Below are positions 24,402-32,936 of a stretch of DNA of 64,000 nt, in pieces. A program made the position numbers and the translations under genes. Position 1 is the stretch's first letter. Each line of letters begins with the position of its first letter. The notes under the pieces were generated by a model. It saw only the letters and a program-made list of their open reading frames with translations, searched no databases and had not been told where the DNA came from. This DNA is from Streptomyces cylindrosporus (lineage in GTDB: Bacteria > Actinomycetota > Actinomycetes > Streptomycetales > Streptomycetaceae): assembly GCF_022698165.1 (NCBI RefSeq), contig NZ_JALDAY010000015.1, positions 186,001 through 250,000 of the forward strand. The letters are read 5' to 3'.

Positions 24402-25013
24402 TTGATCACTGAGGCTAACGCCATCCAGCAGGACGACGGAACGAGAGAACCGGCCCTCATCACCCGCGCGCAGGAAGGCGACCTTGACGCCTTCGGCGAG
24501 CTGTACGCCATGCACCGCGTCTCCGTCGCCGCTTTCATCCGTCAGCGGGTCGGCAACCACAGGGCGCTGACCGAGGACATCACCGCGGAGGTGTTCCTCA
24601 GGGCTTTCCGAAAGTTGAAGACCTTCCAGTGGACCGGAAAGTCTCTGCGCTCGTGGCTTTTCACCATCGCCCGGAACATCGTCAACGACCACTACAAGTC
24701 GCGGGCCACACAGCGGCTCGTCCTCTTCGACGACATGCCCGTCCTGTCGGACCACTTGGGCGTCGTCGCTCCTCCGCCGGAGGAGGAGATCCTCGAGCAG
24801 GCGGAGGCCGACGCGCTGGTCTCGGCCATGGGCAAGATCACGGAGCAGCAGCGCCGCATCCTTGAGCTGCGCTTCCTGCAAGAACTGTCCGTCCCGGAGA
24901 CGGCCGCGGCCCTCGGCCTCAGTGAGGGAGCCACGAAGACCGCCCAGTACCGGGCGCTGCGCACGCTCCAGCAGAACCGCACCCTCCGCGCCACGTACCT
25001 GGGGGCGGCATGA
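24402..25013 (+). CDS. ECF-type sigma-70 factor
   Basis: 203 residues, TTG 24402 preceded by GGAG. Region 2: LITRAQEGDLDAFGELYAMH, LTEDITAEVFLRAFRKLKTF, SWLFTIARNIVNDHYKS. Region 4: ITEQQRRILELRFLQELSVP, ETAAALGLSEGATKTAQYRA. No anti-sigma factor is adjacent. It overlaps the next gene by 4 bp. Probably directs a dedicated promoter class of element B. Confidence 0.9.
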   Translation: MITEANAIQQDDGTREPALITRAQEGDLDAFGELYAMHRVSVAAFIRQRVGNHRALTEDITAEVFLRAFRKLKTFQWTGKSLRSWLFTIARNIVNDHYKSRATQRLVLFDDMPVLSDHLGVVAPPPEEEILEQAEADALVSAMGKITEQQRRILELRFLQELSVPETAAALGLSEGATKTAQYRALRTLQQNRTLRATYLGAA

Positions 25014-26038
25014 CGACCACACCCGAGACCCTCGATGCCGTCGAGCAGGAACTCGCCAACAGGCTCGGGATGTTGGCCCGGTCCTTCGTCGCCGACCTGA
25101 AGGCGCAGGGACGCCTGGTGGGTCCCCGCGGAGCCGAGACCCTCGAGCGGCTGCGGACCCAGATCGAAGCGCGCCGCGACCTGCCCGAGTCCTACAGGGT
25201 CGCCGTCGAAACGATCATCGAGGACTGCGGCTACCCCAGCGAAGTGGCCGTGTCCGTCTGCACCGCTCTGCGCCGCAAGGGTCTGCTCAGCGACACCAGC
25301 GGACCGCGCCCCCAGCAGGAGGTCACGGCGGCGGAGCCGCTCGCGGCGACCCGCGGCGCGGTCGTCGTCCCCCGCACCCGCCGGCCGGCGGACTCCGCTC
25401 CGCAGCCGATGATGCAGCGAGTCGACGGGCCTGCACAGGTCCGCCCCGGCGCCGCCCGGCCGCCGCAGGCCGAGGACGGCCCGGCCGCCCGCTGGGACGC
25501 GGCGAGGGCACGCGCCGTCACCGTCGCAACCGGCCTCAGGGCCCGGCACGCCGGCCGTCTCGAGGTGATGGAGATCGCGGCTGACCACGAGCGGGTCACC
25601 GTGGCGATCAGGGCACTCGCGCTCTCCGACTGGGAATACTGGCTCGAAGCGATCGGCGCCCCGCTCAACGCCCCGACCCGGACTGCCGGTTACGCGCAGG
25701 TCGCAGCCGGAAAGATCGACGGCGTCGACGTCCATCTCACCGCCCACGACGTCCCCAGGCTCCTCCAGGCCGCGAGCGACGCTGCCGGCGAGCCGTTCTA
25801 CCTGTGGGGCCGGATCTACGACCTCAGCCGCGGCCTTGTCGACCAGGGCGGGCGGACATGGGTCTACCTCGGCCAGCGGCAGGCCGAAGGCGGAATGCCG
25901 CTGATGGCCCTGCGCGGTGGCGACGGGAAGCTGTATCCCCTCGCGTCCATCGTGATGGCGGGCGGATCAATGACCCCGGTAGATCTGCCGCCCGTCCCGG
26001 CCGAGAAGCCCCGCGAGAGCGCCGGGGGTGAGCGGTGA
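25010..26038 (+). CDS. Hypothetical protein behind the sigma factor
   Basis: 342 residues. N-terminal helical part to about 90 (LRRKGLLSDTSGPRP), a Pro/Arg linker about 100-150, and a C-terminal domain with VTVAIRALALSDWEYWLEAI, GAPLNAPTRTAGYAQVAAGK, then FYLWGRIYDLSRGLVDQGG. The C-terminal part looks like a compact alpha/beta fold. Translationally coupled to the sigma factor. Not recognised. Confidence 0.6.
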   Translation: MTTTPETLDAVEQELANRLGMLARSFVADLKAQGRLVGPRGAETLERLRTQIEARRDLPESYRVAVETIIEDCGYPSEVAVSVCTALRRKGLLSDTSGPRPQQEVTAAEPLAATRGAVVVPRTRRPADSAPQPMMQRVDGPAQVRPGAARPPQAEDGPAARWDAARARAVTVATGLRARHAGRLEVMEIAADHERVTVAIRALALSDWEYWLEAIGAPLNAPTRTAGYAQVAAGKIDGVDVHLTAHDVPRLLQAASDAAGEPFYLWGRIYDLSRGLVDQGGRTWVYLGQRQAEGGMPLMALRGGDGKLYPLASIVMAGGSMTPVDLPPVPAEKPRESAGGER

Positions 26039-26646
26039 ACATCGTCCGCGACCTCTACCTCGGCTGGACGGACATCAACCACGGCCAGGACTGCCCGCTG
26101 CCCGTGTGGGAGCCGCAGCTGTGCGTCGACCAGGGCCTGCGCGGGCGTCTCCTCGTCCAGGACCAGGTCCATGGGTGCCAGGCGGAGGAGTGCGACCACG
26201 CGAACGTCTTCAGCCGGTTCACGATCCGGCTGGTGTGCCGCTCCTGCACCACGGTGCACCTCATCCACGGCGAAGAAGTCGCGATGACGACCACCACGAC
26301 CCCGGCCTACGGATACGGGCAGGCGGCCCGCGAGCTCGAGGGCCTGTGGCTGTGGCCCGGCGAACGGCTCGCGGCCGGCCGTGTCGAGGCGCCGCGCGAG
26401 TACCTGGTCACCCGCACCCCCAACATCCCGACGCGGGCCGCGGACGTCGCCGGAACGATCTCCCAGTACCCCAACTCCCAGTACCGCAAGCGGTGGCAGG
26501 CCAGCGCCATCTCGGACCCGACCGGCCCGTACGGCGACGACCAACTGCGCTGGGCGCGCCGCCGGAACGAGCTGGACACGGTCGACGAGGCCGCCGCATG
26601 GATCTCCGCCCAGTACCAGCCCCAGATCGTCGAGGTGGCCGTATGA
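26035..26646 (+). CDS. Zinc-binding hypothetical protein (paralogue at 27.6 kb)
   Basis: 203 residues. Begins YLGWTDINHGQDCPLPVWEP, then a Cys/His block (CQAEECDHANVFSRFTIRLV, CRSCTTVH) that likely holds zinc, then GLWLWPGERL and DYVVTR-like strands (EYLVTRTPNIPT). The gene at 27619 has the same order (YVGWHDL...CP, CSDEDCPHRDEFELTTIRLV, CRACGNAH, LLLWPGQPW, DYVVTREG), so the two arose by duplication. Confidence 0.6.
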   Translation: MNIVRDLYLGWTDINHGQDCPLPVWEPQLCVDQGLRGRLLVQDQVHGCQAEECDHANVFSRFTIRLVCRSCTTVHLIHGEEVAMTTTTTPAYGYGQAARELEGLWLWPGERLAAGRVEAPREYLVTRTPNIPTRAADVAGTISQYPNSQYRKRWQASAISDPTGPYGDDQLRWARRRNELDTVDEAAAWISAQYQPQIVEVAV

Positions 26647-27035
26647 CCCTCATCGAACTCGCTGTCGCAGCCCACGCCGAGTACGAGGCCGAAGCCCCGC
26701 GACAGCTCGCCGAGATCGCGGAGGAGACCCGCGCCGAGTTCCTCTGCTTCGCCCGCGGCAGCGCGAAGGCTGTGCTGGGCGAGGAATTCGAGGAGCTCAA
26801 GTGGCAGTACAGCACCGGGCCCGACCTTCCTGACGAGACCGAGGAGGCGACCGCCCACCTCGAGCCCGGGCGGCCCGAGTACCTCCGGTACCGGATCGAT
26901 CACAGCAAGGAAAAGACCGAGGTCAGGCTTGAGCTCGTGCAGCCCTGCAGCTCGTGCAGGCGCGACCGCATCACCCGGATCGACAGCCTCATCACGCTCG
27001 GGCAGCTGCTCGCCGAGGGCGGTGAAGAGCGATGA
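26643..27035 (+). CDS. Hypothetical protein with CxxC motif
   Basis: 130 residues; ATGA overlap with the previous gene. Helical N-terminus (AAHAEYEAEAPRQLAEIAEE), then VRLELVQPCSSCRRDRITRI with a CxxC pair. Another member of the short overlapping early genes. Function unknown. Confidence 0.6.
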   Translation: MTLIELAVAAHAEYEAEAPRQLAEIAEETRAEFLCFARGSAKAVLGEEFEELKWQYSTGPDLPDETEEATAHLEPGRPEYLRYRIDHSKEKTEVRLELVQPCSSCRRDRITRIDSLITLGQLLAEGGEER

Positions 27036-27622
27036 CGCGCCGCAACTGGGCCGTAGACATCATCACCGAGACGCTGGTCAAGCTCGTGCCGGGCGCCAGC
27101 GAGGCGCGCACGACCGTCACGGTCGCGCACACCCTCGACCGCGCGATGAACGCGGCTGACACCTGGACGGGCAGCCCGCAAGGGCTCGCCGAGCGGCTCG
27201 CGACCGCCCTCTACGGACGCGGTCCCCAGCAGCAGAGTCCGCTGGAAGCCGCGCAGGACGCCAAGCGCGCCCGCGACATCGGCGGCGAGATCGGCGCCCT
27301 GCGCGCCGGGGACCGGGCGCTCAAGACGGCGCCCTGGTACCCCAGCCGCGCGGGCGACTTGGTCCACGTCCACTACGAGGCCGCCGGTTCCGCCCCGGCC
27401 TGGGGCGAGACGTATGCCGTCGAGCCCGGTGAGGGCTTCTACCCCGGCGAGCTCGAGCTGCGCCTGCTCCACCACACCGCCCCGGACGCGGGACTGGCCG
27501 GCTGCTTCGCACCGACGGAGACGCCCGACGAGCCGCTGTACCAGCTGTGGTTCGAGGCGGGCCCGCACACCCTCACCGTCGTACGGAACGGCCGAACAGT
27601 GCACGACGGGCGGCGCGCATGA
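27032..27622 (+). CDS. Hypothetical protein
   Basis: 196 residues. Helical first half (WAVDIITETLVKLVPGASEA), then strands (GDLVHVHYEAAGSAPAWGET, ELELRLLHHTAPDAGLAGCF, LWFEAGPHTLTVVRNGRTVH). The second half looks like a small beta sandwich. ATGA-type overlaps on both sides. Not recognised. Confidence 0.55.
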   Translation: MTRRNWAVDIITETLVKLVPGASEARTTVTVAHTLDRAMNAADTWTGSPQGLAERLATALYGRGPQQQSPLEAAQDAKRARDIGGEIGALRAGDRALKTAPWYPSRAGDLVHVHYEAAGSAPAWGETYAVEPGEGFYPGELELRLLHHTAPDAGLAGCFAPTETPDEPLYQLWFEAGPHTLTVVRNGRTVHDGRRA

Positions 27623-28236
27623 AGGGCCCCCTCAACTCCTACGTCGGCTGGCACGACCTCCCTCACGCCCCGCGCTGCCCGCGCCCGAACTGGGAAGCCC
27701 AGGTCCACACTGACCACGAGGCGCTGCGCGGCCGGACGGCCAGCCCGGTGCACTCGTGCTCGGACGAGGACTGCCCGCACCGCGATGAGTTCGAGCTGAC
27801 GACGATCCGCCTCGTCTGCCGGGCCTGCGGCAACGCGCACGTCCTGACGGCGGAACTCCGCAGCGAGCAGCACACCCGGACGACGGCGATCGGCTACGGC
27901 ATGCGGCCTCGCCGCGCCAGCCGCCTCCTGCTGTGGCCCGGGCAGCCCTGGTCGTCGCACGGCCGCATGGCGGAGCACCCCTACCCGCACGACTACGTCG
28001 TCACCCGCGAGGGCGTGAAGCGGGTCAACGAGGGCGACGTCGTCGGCACTATCACCCTGACCTCCGGCAAACGGGGCGGCCTCGTGTGGACCGCAGCCGC
28101 CGTCCCGGACCCCGACAACGAGTTCGCGGCGCTCGCGCCCGGGCTGACGCGGTGGAAGCACGTCCAGCAGGACCTCCGCAGCATCCCCGCGGCCGCCAAG
28201 TTCATCGCGGCCCACCTCGAAGGCGGTGACGCCTGA
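27619..28236 (+). CDS. Zinc-binding hypothetical protein (paralogue of 26.0 kb gene)
   Basis: 205 residues, ATG 27619 overlapping the previous stop. CSDEDCPHRDEFELTTIRLV then CRACGNAHVLTAEL form the zinc block. LLLWPGQPWSSHGR and YVVTREGVKRVNEGDVVGTI follow, matching the order in the 26035 gene. Sequence identity is modest, so the duplication is old. Confidence 0.6.
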   Translation: MKGPLNSYVGWHDLPHAPRCPRPNWEAQVHTDHEALRGRTASPVHSCSDEDCPHRDEFELTTIRLVCRACGNAHVLTAELRSEQHTRTTAIGYGMRPRRASRLLLWPGQPWSSHGRMAEHPYPHDYVVTREGVKRVNEGDVVGTITLTSGKRGGLVWTAAAVPDPDNEFAALAPGLTRWKHVQQDLRSIPAAAKFIAAHLEGGDA

Positions 28237-28517
28237 TGCCACCCCGGCTCGAGCGTGACGCCGACGGCCTCTGGCTGAGCCCCAAGGGCAAGCGGAAGCC
28301 GGCACCCAAGAAGGACGCCGTCCCGTCCGCACCGGTCATCGAGGCCTGCCACGTCGACGGCTGCGGCACCCCGGCCAGCGGCCCACGCCCTGCGCCTGGG
28401 ATGGTCCGCGTCCCCGGGAGCAAGGACGGCGCCGCAGCGCACTGGTACTGCCCGGGACGGTGCGCGGCGATCGCCCGCGCCCGCACCGACCTCCGGAACG
28501 TGGGAGGACGACGATGA
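28236..28517 (+). CDS. Small zinc-finger-like protein
   Basis: 93 residues. Basic N-terminus (SPKGKRKPAPKKDAV), then CHVDGCGTPASGPRPAPGM and WYCPGRCAAIARAR, giving a C-x4-C ... C-x3-C arrangement suited to one zinc ion. DNA or RNA binding is possible but not shown. Confidence 0.55.
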   Translation: MPPRLERDADGLWLSPKGKRKPAPKKDAVPSAPVIEACHVDGCGTPASGPRPAPGMVRVPGSKDGAAAHWYCPGRCAAIARARTDLRNVGGRR

Positions 28518-29182
28518 CGGTGGCATTTCCTGCCCGCACCCTGACGCAAGAGGAACTCTGGGCCGAGGCCCGGGAGCGATTCGGCGACAACTCGCGCGAC
28601 TGGGCCTTCCAGTGCCCCAGCTGCCTCGACATCGCCACCGGCATCGACATCCAGCAGGCCCTGCTGGCCAACCCGCGGACGAACCCGCAGGACCACGAAC
28701 GCGAGGGCCGCCCGACCGCGTGGATGGACGTCCTCGGCCAGGAGTGCATCGGCCGCCTCCTCGGGAAGACCGCCAGCCGCGGCTGCAAGTACGCCGCGTT
28801 CGGCTTCATCCACGGCCCCTGGCTCGTCGCCATCCCGTACCGCCGCGCGCCGATGTACTCCTTCCCACTCGCTCCCGCGCCGGGGACTCAGGGCCAGGCC
28901 ACGGGTGCAGCGGAGGCAGCCGCCGCGCTCCCGTCCCCGCCTCCGGCTGACGAGCGGCTGCCCCGGCTGCTCAAGCACATCCAGGACAAGGGGAAGCCGG
29001 TGACCACGGCCGACGTGCACCGCGTCTACCGCAGCTGGGGATGGAAGGGACTGAACCGCTCCCAGACCCGCGGAGAACTTGAGGCACTCGCCCAGGCAGG
29101 CCATCTGATCGTGGATGACGGGAACCCGGCTCGGCGCCTCTACCGGCCCGTGCGTACCAGCCGAGGCGGTGGCACGTCATGA
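28514..29182 (+). CDS. VVA0879-like protein with winged-helix-like C-terminus
   Basis: 222 residues. The N-terminal 110 (TLTQEELWAEARERFGDNSR, DWAFQCPSCLDIATG, LGQECIGRLL, CKYAAFGFIHGPWLVAIP) fit the pattern of VVA0879-type phage proteins, with CPSC and a later Cys as likely zinc ligands. The C-terminal part (RLPRLLKHIQDKGKPVTTAD, VHRVYRSWGWKGLNRSQTRG) resembles a winged helix. Function unknown. Confidence 0.5.
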   Translation: MTVAFPARTLTQEELWAEARERFGDNSRDWAFQCPSCLDIATGIDIQQALLANPRTNPQDHEREGRPTAWMDVLGQECIGRLLGKTASRGCKYAAFGFIHGPWLVAIPYRRAPMYSFPLAPAPGTQGQATGAAEAAAALPSPPPADERLPRLLKHIQDKGKPVTTADVHRVYRSWGWKGLNRSQTRGELEALAQAGHLIVDDGNPARRLYRPVRTSRGGGTS

Positions 29183-29451
29183 GGTGGTTCCTGATCGTTC
29201 CGGTCGGCCTGTTGGCCTACCTGGCGCTCGTCAGTGGCGTCGGCAAGCTGCTCGCGCGCGTCAGCCCCTTCCAATCCGAGCCGCTTGATCACGACGACCC
29301 CTCGGATCGAGACGAGGAGCGAGTCGACGCAGAGGGCTTGGAGGAGGCCATGGGCCGGCACCCGGCCAGCGGTCTGCCGTCCGCACGGGCCCGCGGGCGG
29401 GCCGGTCGCCCGCTTTTCCTGCCGCGGCCGCGTGCCCCGAGGGAGAGGTGA
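29179..29451 (+). CDS. Small membrane protein
   Basis: 90 residues. One N-terminal membrane segment (FLIVPVGLLAYLALVSGVGK), then an acidic stretch (LDHDDPSDRDEERVDAEGLE) and an Arg-rich tail. Single-pass, probably with its tail in the cytoplasm. Function unknown. Confidence 0.55.
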   Translation: MRWFLIVPVGLLAYLALVSGVGKLLARVSPFQSEPLDHDDPSDRDEERVDAEGLEEAMGRHPASGLPSARARGRAGRPLFLPRPRAPRER

Positions 29452-29894
29452 GCCGCGTGCCGATCCGAAACAACCAGGAAGCCGACATGCGCAGGCTGAT
29501 CGAGGCCGGCGTGACCGGCACCCAGATCGGCGCCCGCGGCCGCATCTCTCGTGGGACGGCCGCGCGCGCGTGGGCTCATATCGAGCAGCTGAGCGTGCCG
29601 GAGAAGTTCACCCTCAACACGGTCGTGCTCGACGGCGGACACATGGTGTGGACCGGAGAACGGGATCAGGGGCTCGCACCGGTCCTGACCCACCGCGGCC
29701 GGAAACTGTCTGTCCGGAAGATTGCCTACGGGATCGAGCACGGGCACCCCCCGGTCGGGTCTACCAAGTCAGCCTGCGAATACGCCTGGTGCGTGGCACC
29801 TGAGCACCAGGCGGATGCCGCCCTCGACAGCGATAACGCCCGCAGTTTCGCCGCCCAACTCGACGCTGCTGCCGAACGGTTGGGGGCGAACTGA
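29448..29894 (+). CDS. HNH-like protein with HTH N-terminus
   Basis: 148 residues. N-terminal HTH (EADMRRLIEAGVTGTQIGAR, GRISRGTAARAWAHIE), then a compact domain with VWTGERDQGLAPVLTHRGRK, SVRKIAYGIEHG and CEYAWCVAPEHQAD. The last resembles the C-x4-C--P-H of degenerate phage HNH endonucleases. Related in outline to the gene at 32463. Catalytic His not certain. Confidence 0.55.
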   Translation: MSRVPIRNNQEADMRRLIEAGVTGTQIGARGRISRGTAARAWAHIEQLSVPEKFTLNTVVLDGGHMVWTGERDQGLAPVLTHRGRKLSVRKIAYGIEHGHPPVGSTKSACEYAWCVAPEHQADAALDSDNARSFAAQLDAAAERLGAN

Positions 29895-30209
29895 ATGCCG
29901 GACCTGGAATGGGCGCACGGCGCGGACGGGCGTGAGTGGGCGCTGGACGCCGCCTGCGGCAAGGGAATCGGCCCCGGGCCGGACGACTTCCACGCGAAGT
30001 CCAGGGCGAAGCGCGAGGCCACGGCCCGGTTCTGCGTCTCCCACTGCGCCGTACGCCTGCAGTGCCTCGAGGACGCGATGCGGATCGAGGCGGTGTGCGG
30101 GAGCCGGTTCGGCGTGTACGGCGGCTACACCGCGGCCGGCCGGGACGAACTCGCCCGGCAGCGCCAGCGCATGGCTGCGGTTCTCGAATCCACGGACGGT
30201 GTGCGGTGA
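29895..30209 (+). CDS. WhiB-like iron-sulfur regulator
   Basis: 104 residues. ALDAACGKGIGPG (first Cys), FCVSHCAVRLQCLEDAM (the CxxxC-x5-C cluster), and RFGVYGGYTAAGRDE (G-V/I-W/Y-G-G turn) are the hallmarks of Wbl proteins, which hold a 4Fe-4S cluster through four Cys and bind sigma region 4. Starts 1 bp after the previous stop. With the ECF sigma factor it suggests the element reprograms host transcription. Confidence 0.88.
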   Translation: MPDLEWAHGADGREWALDAACGKGIGPGPDDFHAKSRAKREATARFCVSHCAVRLQCLEDAMRIEAVCGSRFGVYGGYTAAGRDELARQRQRMAAVLESTDGVR

Positions 30210-30421
30210 GCGGGTTGTGGCGGGGCAGCCTGCAGCCGCGGGTGTGCGGGCACTGGATAGGCGCTGAGCGCCGGCACTGCCTGGCTGTCGAGGGCGTGCG
30301 GGAGTACCTGACGGGGCTGCGATGCCCCCTGCACACGCCCTCCGCGCTGCAGAACAAGGACGAGCCCCGCCCCTCGTTACCGGCCGCCGCCCGGGCCGTC
30401 CGCCCGCATCAACGCGAGTAG
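30206..30421 (+). CDS. Small hypothetical protein
   Basis: 71 residues, GTG 30206 overlapping the WhiB stop. WRGSLQPRVCGHWIGAERRH, CLAVEGVREYLTGLRCPLHT: one Cys/His-rich core that could hold a zinc, as in many of its neighbours. Function unknown. Confidence 0.5.
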   Translation: MSGLWRGSLQPRVCGHWIGAERRHCLAVEGVREYLTGLRCPLHTPSALQNKDEPRPSLPAAARAVRPHQRE

Positions 30422-30491
30422 CACCCGTACCTCTGTCCCTTCGCACGATCGGAGCCACCGTGCCCCACGCAGCCACCAGGAGCGCACTCTC

Positions 30492-31535
30492 GTGAACGCC
30501 AACGAGCCGGTGGCCCCCCGGACCGCGTGGATGAACTCTCTGCGGGACGAGGCGCTGCGAATGGACCGCCCGGAGATCTCCAAGGTGGTGCACATCGGCT
30601 GGGTCATCGCGTCGTACGCCAACTCCGACGGCACCAACGCTGATCCCGCGACCGCCACCATCGCGACCGTCGCCGGATGCAGCGACGAGACCGTCTCCCG
30701 GGCCAAGAAGGTCCTCAAGGCCCTGGGCGTACTCGAAGAGCAGCGGCGGCCCAACAGCAACTCCGTGTACCGGCTCGTCCCGCTCGAGGCCGGATGCCTG
30801 GACTGGGACGTGCACATGAACCTCTACACCGACAACCCGCAGGCCCGGCACAAGAAGCGGGTCAAGGAGCAGAAGCTCGCCGAGCAGATGGCGAGCGGTG
30901 CGGCCGAACCGGCCGCCGGGCGGACCCCGTTGCAGAACGGGGTCCGGAACCCGTCGCGGAACGGGGTCCACGACCGCCGGCCCCCGCTCCCGGCGGGGAG
31001 CCCAGAAGCGCCGGGACCCGTTCACGGGCCCGCGCTCGCGCCCGTCCCCACACCCTCCGGCCGCACACGCCGGACCACGGCCTCTTCGGCGTCGACACAG
31101 CCGCCCCTGCTGCTCGCCGTACCCGGCCACGACGAACCCGCCACGGACGACATCCGCCACACGCTCGCCGAGCACGGCGTCCCTGAGGCCCTGCGCCTCT
31201 ACGGCCGCGAACGCGTCACACGCGAACTCGCCGCCGGCAGCAGCGTGGCCCCGTACGTCCCGCCCGAGCTGACGGTGCCCTGCGGCTACTGCGAAGCGCC
31301 GCCCGGCGGTGCGTGCCGCAACAGCGCCGGCCTGCGCGGCACCGCGCACGAGGCACGGATGGACGCCTGGGCCATCGCCAACGCCGACTGCCCCGACTGC
31401 AAGGCCACCGTCGACAAACCGTGCACCGGCCCCGACGGCGCTCCCCAGGACGGCATCCACCGGCAACGCGCCGAACTGGGCGCCCAGATGAGGGCGGTCG
31501 CCGAACGGCAGCCCCGCACCGAAACCGGAACCTGA
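30492..31535 (+). CDS. HTH replication-type protein with zinc-finger C-terminus
   Basis: 347 residues. N-terminal winged helix about 10-100: RMDRPEISKVVHIGWVIASY, TVAGCSDETVSRAKKVLKAL, GVLEEQRRPNSNSVYRLVPL; this resembles HTH_36/DnaD-type phage replication proteins. A Pro/Arg linker follows. C-terminal zinc module about 260-335: VPCGYCEAPPGGACRNSAGL, HEARMDAWAIANADCPDCKA, KPCTGPDGAPQDGIHRQRAE, two C-x2-C-x5-C units with His. Possible replication initiator or loader; not proven. Confidence 0.6.
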   Translation: MNANEPVAPRTAWMNSLRDEALRMDRPEISKVVHIGWVIASYANSDGTNADPATATIATVAGCSDETVSRAKKVLKALGVLEEQRRPNSNSVYRLVPLEAGCLDWDVHMNLYTDNPQARHKKRVKEQKLAEQMASGAAEPAAGRTPLQNGVRNPSRNGVHDRRPPLPAGSPEAPGPVHGPALAPVPTPSGRTRRTTASSASTQPPLLLAVPGHDEPATDDIRHTLAEHGVPEALRLYGRERVTRELAAGSSVAPYVPPELTVPCGYCEAPPGGACRNSAGLRGTAHEARMDAWAIANADCPDCKATVDKPCTGPDGAPQDGIHRQRAELGAQMRAVAERQPRTETGT

Positions 31536-31552
31536 CCCAGGGGGACCTCCAT

Positions 31553-31864
31553 ATGACCTCGCGCGCCGAACGCCGGCACCCCGAACTCGAGCAGCGCTGC
31601 GGCTGGTGCCACGCCGCCCCCGGCAGCCCCTGCACCAACCGCCACAACAACGCGCGCCCCGAGCCCCACCCCAGCCGCAAGGACGCCTGGATCGCCGCCC
31701 ACTTCGACTGCCCCTGCTGCCAGGCGTCCGCCGGACAGGCCTGCCGCGCGGACAGCGGGCAGCCCCTGGCCGGCGTCCACTCCGAGCGCGCCCAGGCCGC
31801 TGCCGCGGCGTACGCGGCGGCGCTCGAGGAGGCCTCGCACGACGTGAAGGGACGGCCCCGGTGA
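31553..31864 (+). CDS. Phage zinc-finger protein
   Basis: 103 residues, ATG 31553. Two zinc units of the same design as the preceding protein: RCGWCHAAPGSPCTNRHNN with HPSRKDAWIAAHFDC, and CPCCQASAGQACRADSGQPL with HSERAQAAAA. It is essentially the isolated C-terminal module of the gene before it, pointing to domain duplication. Probably nucleic-acid-binding. Confidence 0.65.
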   Translation: MTSRAERRHPELEQRCGWCHAAPGSPCTNRHNNARPEPHPSRKDAWIAAHFDCPCCQASAGQACRADSGQPLAGVHSERAQAAAAAYAAALEEASHDVKGRPR

Positions 31865-32184
31865 ACAACGGCCCCGGCATCTGCCCCGACTGCCGCCGCC
31901 GGGTCCTGTGGACCCGCACCCTCCCGGGCGCGACGACGCCCGGCGGCAAGCGCCTGGCGGTCGACCCCACACCGCACCCCGAAGGAAACACCGCGGTCCG
32001 CCGCGACGGCACCACGGCCTGGGTCTCACGCCGGGTCACCGAGCAGCAGCCCCTCATGGGCTACGAGCGCCTCCACATGCCCCACCCCGCCACCTGCCCC
32101 AACCAGCAGGAACAGCTGCCCCTCCAGCTGCCCCAGAACGTTGTCCGCCTCGACCGCCGCCGCACCCCGCGCGGCCGCAGCTGA
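31861..32184 (+). CDS. Small zinc-ribbon-like protein
   Basis: 107 residues from GTG 31861. GICPDCRRRVLWTRTLPGAT and HPATCPNQQEQL supply Cys/His ligands around a beta core (KRLAVDPTPHPEGNTAVRRD). The order CP-C---V-W--T--G--- P-D is seen in small phage proteins of unknown function. Confidence 0.55.
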   Translation: MNNGPGICPDCRRRVLWTRTLPGATTPGGKRLAVDPTPHPEGNTAVRRDGTTAWVSRRVTEQQPLMGYERLHMPHPATCPNQQEQLPLQLPQNVVRLDRRRTPRGRS

Positions 32185-32202
32185 CCGAAGGGACACCACC
32201 CG

Positions 32203-32466
32203 ATGCTCGGTCTCACCACCACCAGACGCCTCCGCGCCGTCCAGGCCGGCCTCCAGGAGCAGCTCACCCAGACCTGCACGGCGGCGGAACTCGAACAGCG
32301 CCGCCTAGGGACCGCGCTGGAGCAGCAGCGGCAGAACCTGCGGGGACGCCTCGACCGCGCGCTCAGCGCCCTCGCCGCAACCCGACGCGACCTGTCCACC
32401 GCCAACGGGGCCCTGCAGCTCGTCGCCGAACAGCTCCTGGACCAGCGCGCGGAGGCCCGCTCATGA
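32203..32466 (+). CDS. Coiled-coil protein
   Basis: 87 residues, almost wholly heptad-patterned helix (LRAVQAGLQEQLTQTCTAAE, LEQQRQNLRGRLDRALSALA, ATRRDLSTANGALQLVAEQL). No membrane segment. Overlaps the HNH-like gene by 4 bp. Function unknown. Confidence 0.55.
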   Translation: MLGLTTTRRLRAVQAGLQEQLTQTCTAAELEQRRLGTALEQQRQNLRGRLDRALSALAATRRDLSTANGALQLVAEQLLDQRAEARS

Positions 32467-32936
32467 GCCTCGTCCGCGAGCGCGAGCGCCTCCACGCGCT
32501 GACCCGCGCAGACGTCGCAGCCCACGTCCGGGCCGGCTGGATGAACCGAGACATCGTCCGCCGCCTCGGCGTCGCCCCTGCCGTCGTGACCGCCGTACGG
32601 GAGCAACTCGGAGCCCCGGCCAACTCCGCGCACGGCTTCAGGCCGAGCAGCCTGGAGGACGCCTTCTGGGGACAGGTCCGCCACATCCCCGACGGGCACC
32701 TGCTCTGGCTCGGCGGCCTCGACCCCGACGGCGGCCCGTGCTTCCAGCACGGCCCGCACGTCTACGCCGCGCGCCGCGTCGCCTACCAGCTCGGCCACCG
32801 GCGCGACCCCGACGGCCCGGCCACCCCCGCCTGCGGCCACGACCGCTGCGTCGAACCGCACCACCTCGTCGACCAGCCCCAACGGCGCTACCTCGTCAGC
32901 GTCCTGACCGCCCTCTTCGGAGACACCCGCTCATGA
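32463..32936 (+). CDS. HNH-like endonuclease with HTH N-terminus
   Basis: 157 residues. HTH (LTRADVAAHVRAGWMNRDIV, RRLGVAPAVVTAVREQLG), then FWGQVRHIPDGHLLWLGGLD, VYAARRVAYQLGHRRDPDG, and ACGHDRCVEPHHLVDQPQR. The last is the C-x4-C--P-H typical of phage HNH enzymes of the AP2/VSR-like group. Paralogue in outline of the gene at 29448. Nuclease activity plausible. Confidence 0.65.
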   Translation: MSLVRERERLHALTRADVAAHVRAGWMNRDIVRRLGVAPAVVTAVREQLGAPANSAHGFRPSSLEDAFWGQVRHIPDGHLLWLGGLDPDGGPCFQHGPHVYAARRVAYQLGHRRDPDGPATPACGHDRCVEPHHLVDQPQRRYLVSVLTALFGDTRS

